DNA of 6,079 nucleotides from Flavobacterium sp. (GTDB taxonomy: Bacteria > Bacteroidota > Bacteroidia > Flavobacteriales > Flavobacteriaceae), in assembly GCA_030151565.1 (NCBI GenBank), contig JASLDM010000127.1, positions 1 to 6,079 on the forward strand. The letters run 5' to 3'. The notes under the pieces were generated by a model. That model was not told the DNA's origin. It searched no databases and saw only the letters and a list, made by a program, of their open reading frames with translations. This document shows positions 1-6,079 of the stretch, one piece after another; within the stretch, counting starts at the first letter, position 1; every line of letters begins with the position of its first letter. Made by a program: the position numbers and the translations under genes.

Positions 1-952
1 AAGAAGGATAAAAGTTACTTCTCGCAACATTTGTCAATTCGAAAGCGTTAATCAAACCAAACTCTGCTGCTCTAACATCTGGGCGGTTGCTCAATAGTTG
101 AATTGGTAAACCTACGTTTAGGTTTGCATTCAATTTTTGTGTTTCCAGCGTACTGCGCTCGATGCTATTAGGGTTTTCTGCTAATAGAATACTCAAGGTG
201 TTTTCAGTTAGCTTGATGTTGTTTTTCAAATCAACTAATAGCGCTTTTGCATTTAGTAATTGTGCTTGTGTTTGCTTTACAGCAACTTCTGTTACTTGTC
301 CAGCGTCTTTTAGAGCTTCAATGGTTGCTAAACTACGCGTTCTGTTTTCAATAGTTTTTTCAGTAATTCTCTTTTGTTCGTCAAGAGCTACTAATTGAAA
401 ATAGGTAGATGCTATACCTGTTATAAGTTGTGTTTTAACTGCTTGGTGTGCTGAAACAGTTTGTAAATAACCTGCTGTAAAAGCACGTTGATTACTTCTG
501 ATTTTACCCCATACATCAAGTTCCCAAGAAAGGTTTGCTGTAGCTTGGTATTGATCGATTTTGTTACGCTCACCTGCATTCATAAATCCAGTAGGACCGT
601 TTTTTGAAGGCACAACATGTGTGTAATCTGCACCAACGTTTAGTGTTGGTACATATCCCATTTTTCCTTGTTTCATATAGGCTTCTGCAGCGTGGATGTT
701 CTCCATAGCAATGCGGATGTCTAAATTGTTTTCCAATCCTTTTTCAATATGTTGAATTAAAATAGGATCGCTGAAAAGCTCTTTCCATGACAAATTTGCC
801 ATAGAAAGAGTGTCTTGTGAAATTTTATCTGTTCTGTAAAATTGCTCGTCAATAACTTCAGGTCTTTCGTAGTTTTTTGCTACAAAACAAGATTGCATTG
901 TTAAAGCTAATACGGCTACAGGAACAGCTCTATATATAAATTGCTTTTTCAT
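1..952 (-). CDS. Outer-membrane efflux channel lipoprotein (NodT/OprM/TolC-like), 3' part missing
   Basis: This is the outer-membrane channel of a tripartite RND efflux system, which lets substrate leave the cell through a trimeric beta-barrel and alpha-helical tunnel. The gene starts with ATG at 952-950 and stays open for 317 codons to the window edge, so roughly the last third of a usual 450-480 residue protein is absent. The N-terminus MKKQFIYRAV is followed by a hydrophobic stretch and a lipobox-like MQSC with Cys22, suggesting a lipid-anchored protein; the lipobox is looser than the classical L-A-G-C. Family hallmarks are SWELDVWGK at residues 142-150 and the motif NRPDVRAAE at 289-297, both typical of the NodT/OprM branch of the outer membrane efflux protein family (PF02321). 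Residues 165-260 are long amphipathic helices. The start lies 4 bases after the pump gene's stop, so the two are cotranscribed. Family and role are confident; the substrate cannot be read from this protein. Confidence 0.93.
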   Translation of the reverse strand, partial: MKKQFIYRAVPVAVLALTMQSCFVAKNYERPEVIDEQFYRTDKISQDTLSMANLSWKELFSDPILIQHIEKGLENNLDIRIAMENIHAAEAYMKQGKMGYVPTLNVGADYTHVVPSKNGPTGFMNAGERNKIDQYQATANLSWELDVWGKIRSNQRAFTAGYLQTVSAHQAVKTQLITGIASTYFQLVALDEQKRITEKTIENRTRSLATIEALKDAGQVTEVAVKQTQAQLLNAKALLVDLKNNIKLTENTLSILLAENPNSIERSTLETQKLNANLNVGLPIQLLSNRPDVRAAEFGLINAFELTNVARSNFYPS

Positions 953-956
953 TTGA

Positions 957-3900
957 TTAGTGATTTGGTTCTTCGAATTTCATCGGTTTAACTTTCTCTT
1001 GTAGGTATTGGAAAATAGCATACAATACAGGGATTACAAATACTCCTAAGATTGTACCGATTAATAGTCCAAAAGCAGCACCAGTTCCGATAGAGCGGTT
1101 TCCGATTGCTCCTACACCAGAAGCTACAACAAGTGGCGTTAATCCTAAGATAAAGGCAAATGATGTCATTAAAATAGGTCTTAAACGAGCTTTAGCTCCA
1201 TTAATAGCCGATTGAGCAATTGTTTCACCGTGTTTTCTTCTCTGTACAGCAAACTCTACAATAAGAATGGCATTTTTAGCTAATAATCCGACCAACATAA
1301 CTAAGGCAATTTGGAAGTAGATGTTGTTTTCTAATCCAGCAAATTTCTGAGCTATAAATGCCCCCATAATCCCTGTAGGTAACGATAAGATTACAGCTAA
1401 TGGAAGTAAGTAACTTTCGTACTGTGCAGCTAAAATGAAGTACACAAAAATTACACATAATAAAAAGATGACAGCTGTTTGTGAACCGGCATTAATTTCC
1501 TCTCTAGAAAGACCTGTAAAGTCAATTGTATAGTTTGAAGAAAGGGTTTTTGCTGCAACATCTTGTACTGCGTGAATGGCATCTCCAGAACTGTATCCTG
1601 GTTTTGGTGCTCCATTGACATTCGAGGATGTAAATAAATTGTATCGGTTTACAGATTGTGGTCCGTATACGCGTTTTAAATCTACGAATTGTGTTACAGG
1701 CGCCATAGCTCCTGTATTGGTTTTTACGTAAATTTCATTCAAGCTATTTTGGTCTTTTCTGTTTTCAGGAAGCGCTTGAACCATTACGCGGTATTGTTTA
1801 CCAAAACGAGTAAAGTCAGCTGCATAGATTCCTCCAATGTATCCTTGTAGTGCTCCAAAAATGCTACTTACAGATACTCCAGATTCTTTTGCTCTAGGGA
1901 TGTTTAATTCTAACTCATATTGTGCAAAATCAGTGTTTAATGACGTTTGAGAATATAAGATTTCAGGACGTTGCATTAATGCACCTACAAATTCTTTAGA
2001 TATTTTGTCAAACTCTTTTAAATCTCCACCAGAACGGTCTAGTAATTTCATTTCAAAACCAGATGACATCCCGAAACCTGGAATACTTGGTGGTTGGAAG
2101 AAAATCATTTTGGCATCTTGGAATTGCGTAGCAGCCAAGCCAAATAATTTTCCAATAACTACGTCGGTAGCCAATTCAGGAGTAGTTCTTTTTTCGAAAG
2201 GCAATAGTTTAATCATCGCCATACCGTAGTTAGACCCAGAACCAGAGATAAAACTAAAACCAGATACTACAGTGATGGCTTCAATTCCAGGGATCTGTTT
2301 TGCGGCAGCTTCAAAGTTTGTTTGTAGCGTATACACACGGTCTTGAGATGCTCCAGAAGGCAACTCAATGTTCCCCATAATAAATCCACGGTCTTCATTC
2401 GGTACAAAACCTGTAGGCATAGAGTTATTAGCCCAATAAGTCAATCCTAAACACGCAAAAAGAATTGCAAACGTTACCCATTTATGTTTTAGCAGGAAGT
2501 TAAAACCATTACCGTACTTGTGAGTTAAAGAGTTGAATCCTGTATTGAAAGCATCAAAAAATCTTTGAATAAAGTTTCTTTTCTTTCCTTCGTTTTCTAC
2601 GTGAGGTTTCAAGAATAAAGCACATAAAGCTGGACTCAAAGTCAAGGCGTTTACTGCGGAAATGATAATTGCAACAATCAGTGTAATACCAAATTGTTTA
2701 TAGAATACTCCTGTAGGTCCTGAAATAAAAGTAACAGGGATAAATACAGCAGCCATTACTAGAGTAATCGAAATAATTGCTCCAGAAATTTCACTCATCG
2801 TATTTTTTGTTGCTGTAGTAGCGTCATCACCGGTTTCTTCCATTTTGGCATGAACCGCCTCGACGACGACTATGGCATCATCCACCACAATACCAATGGC
2901 CAGTACTAATGCGAATAGCGTAAGTAAGTTTAAAGAGAAGCCAAAAAGGTTTAAGAAAAAGAAGGTACCGATAATTGAAACAGGTACTGCAATCAAAGGA
3001 ATTAAAGTAGATCTGAAGTCTTGTAAAAAGATATATACTACAATAAATACTAAAATAAACGCTTCTATAAGAGTGTGGACCACTTTGCTAATAGAGGCAT
3101 CTAAGAACTCATTGGTGTCCATTAAAATTTTGTAATCTAGCCCTTCAGGTAGATCCTTTCCAATTTTTACTAACTCGCTTCTTAGGTTTTGAATAATCTC
3201 TTGTGCATTAGATCCTGGAGTTTGGTATATAGCCATTGCAACTGCAGGATTACCAGATAATTCGGAACTACCGATATAGGATTGTGATCCCATTTCTATT
3301 TTCGCAACGTCTTGTAGGCGTAGAATTTGTCCGTCACCTAAAGATTTGATTACGATGTTTTGGTATTGCTCTTCTGTTTTGTATTTTCCGCTATATTTAA
3401 TAACATATTGGAAAGCTTCTCGGTTACTTTCTCCAAGCTGACCTGCTGCTGCCTCCAAACTTTGCTCGTTTAATGCAGCAACTACATCACTTGGTACTAA
3501 ACCGTAGTTCTTCATTTTTGCTGGGTCTAACCAAATACGCATGGCGTAGTTACGCATCCCAAATACATTGGCGTCTCCAACACCATTTACCCTTTTTAAT
3601 TCTGGAACTACGTTGATATTCATATAGTTTTGAATATATATAGCGTCGTAATTAGGGTTGGTAGAGAAGAATGACAAGAACATCAAGGCACTCGTCTGTT
3701 GTTTTTGAGTTGTTACACCAGAACGCGTTACTTCTGCTGGCAATAACGGTGTTGCTCTTGCTACACGATTTTGTACGTTTACCGCAGCGATATCTGGATC
3801 TACTCCTTGTTTAAAAATAACTTGAATTTGGGCACTACCATCGTTACTAGACGTAGAGGTAATGTAATCCATTCCCTCTACACCATTTACTTGTTCTTCA

Positions 3901-4094
3901 ATAGGAATAATAACACTTTGAAGTACAGTTTCGGCGTTGGCACCAGGATAATTTGCTGTTACCTGCACCGTTGGTGGTGCAATATCAGGATATTGAGTTA
4001 CGGGAAGCGTAGTTAATCCTAAGATTCCCAGTATGACGATTATAATAGAAATAACCGTTGAGAGAACGGGTCTTTCAATAAATGTTTTTAGCAT
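957..4094 (-). CDS. RND (HAE1/AcrB-type) multidrug efflux pump, inner-membrane subunit
   Basis: This is a proton-driven antiporter that captures hydrophobic or amphiphilic compounds from the periplasm and inner membrane and passes them to the adaptor and outer-membrane channel. At 1045 residues it matches AcrB (1049). It starts MLKTFIERPV, with TM1 at about 10-30, a first porter loop at 31-335, TM2-TM6 at about 340-495, TM7 at about 540-555, a second porter loop at 560-870 and TM8-TM12 at 871-1030. The proton-relay residues are present: Asp405 and Asp406 in GIVVDDAIVVVEA (AcrB D407/D408), Lys940 in GLLAKNAILIVEFA (AcrB K940), and Arg970 and Thr977 in the ARLRPILMTS stretch (AcrB R971/T978). 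The switch loop is at 611-624 (SGFSFISGSGSNYG). No frameshift or internal stop is seen. The stop is 4 bases before the channel gene, and the start is 3 bases after the adaptor stop. Intact drug pores and the DD pair argue for a drug pump (HAE1) rather than a heavy-metal (CusA) or SecDF-type RND protein. Exact substrates are unknown. Confidence 0.97.
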   Translation of the reverse strand: MLKTFIERPVLSTVISIIIVILGILGLTTLPVTQYPDIAPPTVQVTANYPGANAETVLQSVIIPIEEQVNGVEGMDYITSTSSNDGSAQIQVIFKQGVDPDIAAVNVQNRVARATPLLPAEVTRSGVTTQKQQTSALMFLSFFSTNPNYDAIYIQNYMNINVVPELKRVNGVGDANVFGMRNYAMRIWLDPAKMKNYGLVPSDVVAALNEQSLEAAAGQLGESNREAFQYVIKYSGKYKTEEQYQNIVIKSLGDGQILRLQDVAKIEMGSQSYIGSSELSGNPAVAMAIYQTPGSNAQEIIQNLRSELVKIGKDLPEGLDYKILMDTNEFLDASISKVVHTLIEAFILVFIVVYIFLQDFRSTLIPLIAVPVSIIGTFFFLNLFGFSLNLLTLFALVLAIGIVVDDAIVVVEAVHAKMEETGDDATTATKNTMSEISGAIISITLVMAAVFIPVTFISGPTGVFYKQFGITLIVAIIISAVNALTLSPALCALFLKPHVENEGKKRNFIQRFFDAFNTGFNSLTHKYGNGFNFLLKHKWVTFAILFACLGLTYWANNSMPTGFVPNEDRGFIMGNIELPSGASQDRVYTLQTNFEAAAKQIPGIEAITVVSGFSFISGSGSNYGMAMIKLLPFEKRTTPELATDVVIGKLFGLAATQFQDAKMIFFQPPSIPGFGMSSGFEMKLLDRSGGDLKEFDKISKEFVGALMQRPEILYSQTSLNTDFAQYELELNIPRAKESGVSVSSIFGALQGYIGGIYAADFTRFGKQYRVMVQALPENRKDQNSLNEIYVKTNTGAMAPVTQFVDLKRVYGPQSVNRYNLFTSSNVNGAPKPGYSSGDAIHAVQDVAAKTLSSNYTIDFTGLSREEINAGSQTAVIFLLCVIFVYFILAAQYESYLLPLAVILSLPTGIMGAFIAQKFAGLENNIYFQIALVMLVGLLAKNAILIVEFAVQRRKHGETIAQSAINGAKARLRPILMTSFAFILGLTPLVVASGVGAIGNRSIGTGAAFGLLIGTILGVFVIPVLYAIFQYLQEKVKPMKFEEPNH

Positions 4095-4097
4095 GGT

Positions 4098-5252
4098 TTA
4101 GAATGTTGGTTTGATTGAATTGATAATAGTGTCAAAGGCAACAGGCTGTGGTGTAATTGCTGATCCATTTCTAAGTGTCGCTAAGCCAGCAGCAATGATA
4201 AGATCGTTTTCTTTTACACCAGATTCGATAATAGCCATACGATCAATACGATCAATAACTTTTACAGGCATTGATTTAGCCGTATCGTTTTGTACACCAT
4301 ATACGTAAGTAATTCCTTGTTGTTCGTATGTAGCTGATTGCGGAACTACTAAAGCATTTTTGTATTCTCTAGGGATTAAGATAGTACCGCTGTTTCCGTT
4401 ACTTAATAACCCGTTTTTATTTGTAAATACGGCACGGAATCTTACAGTTCCTGTTGTTGGATCAATTTGACCTGTAATAGCTTCAATTTTTCCTTCACTT
4501 TCATACATATTACCATTTGCTAGGCGTAATGCCACCGCTGGTAATGCAGCTAATTTTTCTTTAAGTGTTTTGCCAGGAGTGGTTTCTAAGAAATTGAAAT
4601 ATTCTTTTTCGTTCATAGCAAAGTATGCATACACTTCGCTGTTGTCAGAAACTTCTGTAAGTGGAGTAGGATCTGAAGGACCTACTAAACTACCAACTTT
4701 GAATGGTAAGGCACCAACTGTACCAGTAAGTGGACTCCTGATAATTGAATAATCGATGTTTGCAGCTACACTTTGGTAATCTGCCTTAGCAGCAGCTAAC
4801 TGACTTTTAGCTCTTGCTAAATTTGCTTTAGCAGTTTCTAATTGAACAGCGCTTACGATTTTTTTTTCCACTAAAGGAATTAATTTGTTTACTTCTACTT
4901 GAGCAACATTTACACTAGATTCTGCAGCAACAATGCCTGATTTAGCAGCATTTGCAGTTTGTGTTAAAGTGTTTGTTTCTAGTCTAAATAGGGCTTGCCC
5001 TTTTGTTACAGTTTGTCCTTCGTCTACATAAAGTTCTTGTATGTATCCAGAAATCTTAGCACGAACGCTATTGTTTAACTTTCCTTCAATGTTTGCTGGA
5101 AAAGCTTGGTATCCAGTAACGTTTTTGGTTGGAACATTAACAACGGTGTAAGGCATCGGGCCATGACCTGCTTGTTGATTTTCTTTTTTGTCGCAAGAAC
5201 TAGTCGCGATAGCTAGTGCAGCTAGAAAAATAGTATTAAAAAAATGTTTCAT
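4098..5252 (-). CDS. RND efflux periplasmic adaptor (membrane fusion protein), lipoprotein
   Basis: This adaptor bridges the inner-membrane RND pump and the outer-membrane channel (HlyD/AcrA/MexA family). It has 384 residues, the usual size for AcrA-like proteins. The signal peptide MKHFFNTIFLAALAIATSSC ends in a lipobox with Cys20, so the mature protein is probably lipid-anchored, followed by a polar linker at 21-34. The first lipoyl half-motif is at about 62-92 (VRAKISGYIQELYVDEGQTV), an Ala/Gln-rich alpha-hairpin runs over about 93-165 (the part that docks to the channel), and the second lipoyl half at 171-191 begins IRSPLTGTVG. A beta-barrel domain follows at about 205-295, containing the family motif IDPTTGTVRFRA at 263-274. 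The membrane-proximal domain runs from about 300 to 370. The ATG lies 5 bases after the regulator's stop, and its stop is 3 bases before the pump start, so it is translated from the same message. A tandem 9-bp DNA repeat at 4239-4256 encodes the IDRIDR stretch at 333-338. Confident. Confidence 0.96.
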   Translation of the reverse strand: MKHFFNTIFLAALAIATSSCDKKENQQAGHGPMPYTVVNVPTKNVTGYQAFPANIEGKLNNSVRAKISGYIQELYVDEGQTVTKGQALFRLETNTLTQTANAAKSGIVAAESSVNVAQVEVNKLIPLVEKKIVSAVQLETAKANLARAKSQLAAAKADYQSVAANIDYSIIRSPLTGTVGALPFKVGSLVGPSDPTPLTEVSDNSEVYAYFAMNEKEYFNFLETTPGKTLKEKLAALPAVALRLANGNMYESEGKIEAITGQIDPTTGTVRFRAVFTNKNGLLSNGNSGTILIPREYKNALVVPQSATYEQQGITYVYGVQNDTAKSMPVKVIDRIDRMAIIESGVKENDLIIAAGLATLRNGSAITPQPVAFDTIINSIKPTF

Positions 5253-5257
5253 AACGG

Positions 5258-5731
5258 TTAAATTGAGTTTTTTAATTTTTGAATAATGGTAGCAAGGTTG
5301 TCAATACTACTGTCTAAGTGTTCTGAGAATAACATCATTTTACCTTCGCAGTTATTAGATTTTAATTTCCCTGCGTTTAGATAACCAACCATACGGGTGT
5401 TTAATGTTTTTTCTCGCTCTAGCTTGTCTTTAATAAGTTCCAAACGTATGGTTAAATAGTCTGGATTAAGTTTAAAATATCGTTTCCGTTCGTCTATTTT
5501 GTTAAAATGTTCGATTTGGCTGTTGCTAATTAAAAGATTTAAACTAGTTGATACCGAGCTTTTGCTGGCGTTTAATTTTTCTACTATTTCGTCAAAAGTT
5601 ACACCATCACTGTTGTTGTTAAACATGATGTAGGTGTAAATCTGTGCCGTTAATGGCGAGAAGTTGTAAACAGCTTCGTGATGTGCGCAATAGTCTTGAA
5701 AAAACTCAACCAATTCTTGATCGTATTTCAT
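5258..5731 (-). CDS. GbsR/MarR-type winged-helix transcriptional regulator, probable efflux operon repressor
   Basis: This is a 157-residue DNA-binding protein, first gene of the efflux operon. The central part is a winged helix-turn-helix. VTFDEIVEKLNASKSSVSTS at 44-63 contains the recognition helix with the SKSSVSTSLNLL signature, which resembles the SKGSVSTALRLL pattern of the GbsR (COG1510) branch of the MarR superfamily. The wing follows at about 73-88 (HFNKIDERKRYFKLN). The N-terminal helix (4-20) and the long C-terminal helices (92-157) are probably the dimerisation region. Cys15, His17, His18 and Glu19 cluster near the N-terminus, and Cys128 lies in the C-terminal part; whether these sense anything is unknown. 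The start ATG at 5731-5729 is preceded by a leader of about 14 bases from the predicted promoter. The adaptor gene starts 5 bases after its stop. By position it should control the pump genes and itself, most likely as a repressor (inference); activator action cannot be excluded. A PadR or TetR assignment fits less well because of the HTH and wing pattern. Confidence 0.88.
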   Translation of the reverse strand: MKYDQELVEFFQDYCAHHEAVYNFSPLTAQIYTYIMFNNNSDGVTFDEIVEKLNASKSSVSTSLNLLISNSQIEHFNKIDERKRYFKLNPDYLTIRLELIKDKLEREKTLNTRMVGYLNAGKLKSNNCEGKMMLFSEHLDSSIDNLATIIQKLKNSI

Positions 5732-5750
5732 ATACTAAGTAATTTTCGGG

Positions 5751-5780
5751 CAAAGATAGTGTTAGTTCGGTAAAAACAAA
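5751..5780 (-). promoter_or_regulatory. Bacteroidota-type promoter of the efflux operon
   Basis: On the minus strand a -7 element TATCTTTG (5758-5751) matches the Bacteroidota consensus TAnnTTTG exactly. A TTTG at 5780-5777 sits 18 bases upstream, near the expected position of the -33 element. Transcription would start at about 5745, leaving a leader of about 14 bases before the regulator's ATG. No Shine-Dalgarno sequence is visible, as usual for this phylum. No other good promoter was seen at the 3-5 base gaps further down the operon, so this is probably the promoter for all four genes. Confidence 0.75.
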
Positions 5781-5787
5781 ACTAACA
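5760..5787. promoter_or_regulatory. Candidate operator: perfect 8-bp inverted repeat over the operon promoter
   Basis: TGTTAGTT (5760-5767) and AACTAACA (5780-5787) are perfect inverted repeats separated by 12 bases, with half-site centres 20 bp apart, about two helical turns. On the minus strand one arm sits directly upstream of the -7 element and the other overlaps the edge of the -33 element, so a dimer bound here would block RNA polymerase. Dimeric MarR/GbsR proteins typically bind palindromes like this. That the neighbouring regulator is the binder is inference. Confidence 0.55.
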
Positions 5788-5878
5788 GAACTTAAATAAA
5801 TATTAAATAAACGTAAATTTAAAGACCAATTAAAGTATTGGTTCTGAACGGGATGTTTTTATAAGTGATGATTTTTTG

Positions 5879-5927
5879 AAAAAAAAATAAAAAAAATGTG
5901 GAAAGAAATAAAATTGCTGTATATTTG
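5879..5927 (+). promoter_or_regulatory. Promoter of the tRNA-Gly genes with A-tract upstream element
   Basis: TATATTTG at 5920-5927 matches the Bacteroidota -7 consensus TAnnTTTG. Nineteen bases upstream, TGTG at 5897-5900 is a one-mismatch version of the -33 TTTG. Transcription would start near 5934, about 7 bases before the mature tRNA 5' end. Directly upstream are two A-tracts (nine A at 5879-5887 and eight A at 5889-5896), a UP-element-like arrangement that fits a strongly expressed stable-RNA promoter; the enhancing effect is inferred. Confidence 0.65.
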
Positions 5928-5940
5928 CACTCACAAAAAT

Positions 5941-6015
<75 letters not shown>

Positions 6016-6016
<1 letters not shown>

Positions 6017-6034
6017 AAACTTGATGAAAGTTTT
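6016..6034 (+). other. Hairpin in the spacer between the two tRNA genes
   Basis: AAAACTT (6016-6022) and AAGTTTT (6028-6034) form a perfect 7-bp stem with a 5-base loop, starting at the last base of the tRNA CCA end. No T-run follows, so it is not a convincing intrinsic terminator; it may instead mark a processing region in a tandem tRNA transcript. An overlapping alternative pairing exists between GATGA (6023-6027) and TCATC (6041-6045). Function is unproven. Confidence 0.35.
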
Positions 6035-6049
6035 AAAACATCATCGCAT

Positions 6050-6079
6050 GCGGAAGTAGCTCAGTTGGTAGAGCTCCAG
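6050..6079 (+). tRNA. Second tRNA-Gly copy, 5' part only (cut by window end)
   Basis: These 30 bases are identical to the first 30 bases of the upstream tRNA-Gly (5941-5970): the acceptor 5' strand, the D arm and the start of the anticodon stem. The anticodon lies outside the window, so glycine identity rests on the match to the first copy. It begins 33 bases after the first gene's CCA with no new TAnnTTTG element in between, so the two are probably transcribed together. A fragmentary tRNA repeat cannot be excluded from this window alone. Confidence 0.8.

Noticed and set aside
162..398. Plus-strand open frame of 78 codons
   Set aside because: It lies wholly inside the outer-membrane channel gene on the other strand, which has clear family motifs; the plus-strand translation has no recognisable features.
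1276..1458. Minus-strand open frame of 60 codons inside the pump gene
   Set aside because: An out-of-frame shadow of the conserved RND coding sequence.
2005..2229. Plus-strand open frame of 74 codons
   Set aside because: Antisense shadow of the RND pump gene; no start-region signals or protein features.
2872..3135. Plus-strand open frame of 87 codons, Lys-rich
   Set aside because: Antisense to the membrane segments of the pump gene; its composition is explained by the complement of hydrophobic codons.
3771..4016. Plus-strand open frame of 81 codons
   Set aside because: Antisense to the pump N-terminus; no promoter or family resemblance.
4239..4256. Tandem direct repeat ACGATCAAT x2
   Set aside because: It encodes the IDRIDR stretch of the adaptor in frame; only two units, so coincidence or small coding duplication is enough to explain it.
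4111..4752. Two plus-strand open frames (4111-4308 and 4570-4752)
   Set aside because: Both are antisense to the adaptor gene, whose frame is strongly supported.
5825..5842. Inverted repeat ACCAAT-N6-ATTGGT and the adjacent short palindrome GTTCTGAAC (5841-5849)
   Set aside because: Arms are short and AT-rich, no T-run follows on either strand, and a terminator is not needed between divergent genes; a weak second regulator site cannot be excluded but is not supported.

Overview
The window looks like an ordinary chromosomal segment of a Bacteroidota bacterium, probably class Flavobacteriia. Three things point that way. The DNA is AT-rich. The genes have no Shine-Dalgarno sequence in front of their start codons. 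Both intergenic promoters fit the Bacteroidota -7 element TAnnTTTG (TATCTTTG on the minus strand, TATATTTG on the plus strand). The protein sequences also have a flavobacterial flavour, but I could not run a search to confirm this.

Positions 1-5731 hold one compact minus-strand operon. In transcription order it contains a GbsR/MarR-type winged-helix regulator (5731-5258), a lipoprotein periplasmic adaptor (5252-4098), an AcrB-like RND/HAE1 inner-membrane pump (4094-957), and a NodT/OprM-like outer-membrane channel lipoprotein (952 to beyond position 1). The channel gene is cut by the window edge, leaving 317 codons. The gaps between genes are only 5, 3 and 4 bases, so the four genes are almost certainly one transcript encoding a complete tripartite multidrug efflux system and its own regulator.

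Positions 5732-5940 are a 209-bp divergent intergenic region. Its left part holds the operon promoter. This overlaps a perfect 8-bp inverted repeat, TGTTAGTT-N12-AACTAACA (5760-5787), a good candidate for the regulator's operator. Its right part holds long A-tracts and a TATATTTG element that should drive the tRNA genes on the plus strand.

Positions 5941-6016 are a complete tRNA-Gly(TCC) with encoded CCA. After a 33-bp spacer that can form a hairpin, an identical tRNA start begins at 6050 and is cut by the window end after 30 bases.

How it fits together: the regulator probably binds the palindrome at its own promoter and represses the whole operon, itself included. A pump substrate or stress signal would release it, and adaptor, pump and channel would be made together. 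I see no novel system here. The most informative non-obvious signals are the operator-like palindrome, the altered distal binding pocket of the pump, and the tandem tRNA-Gly arrangement.
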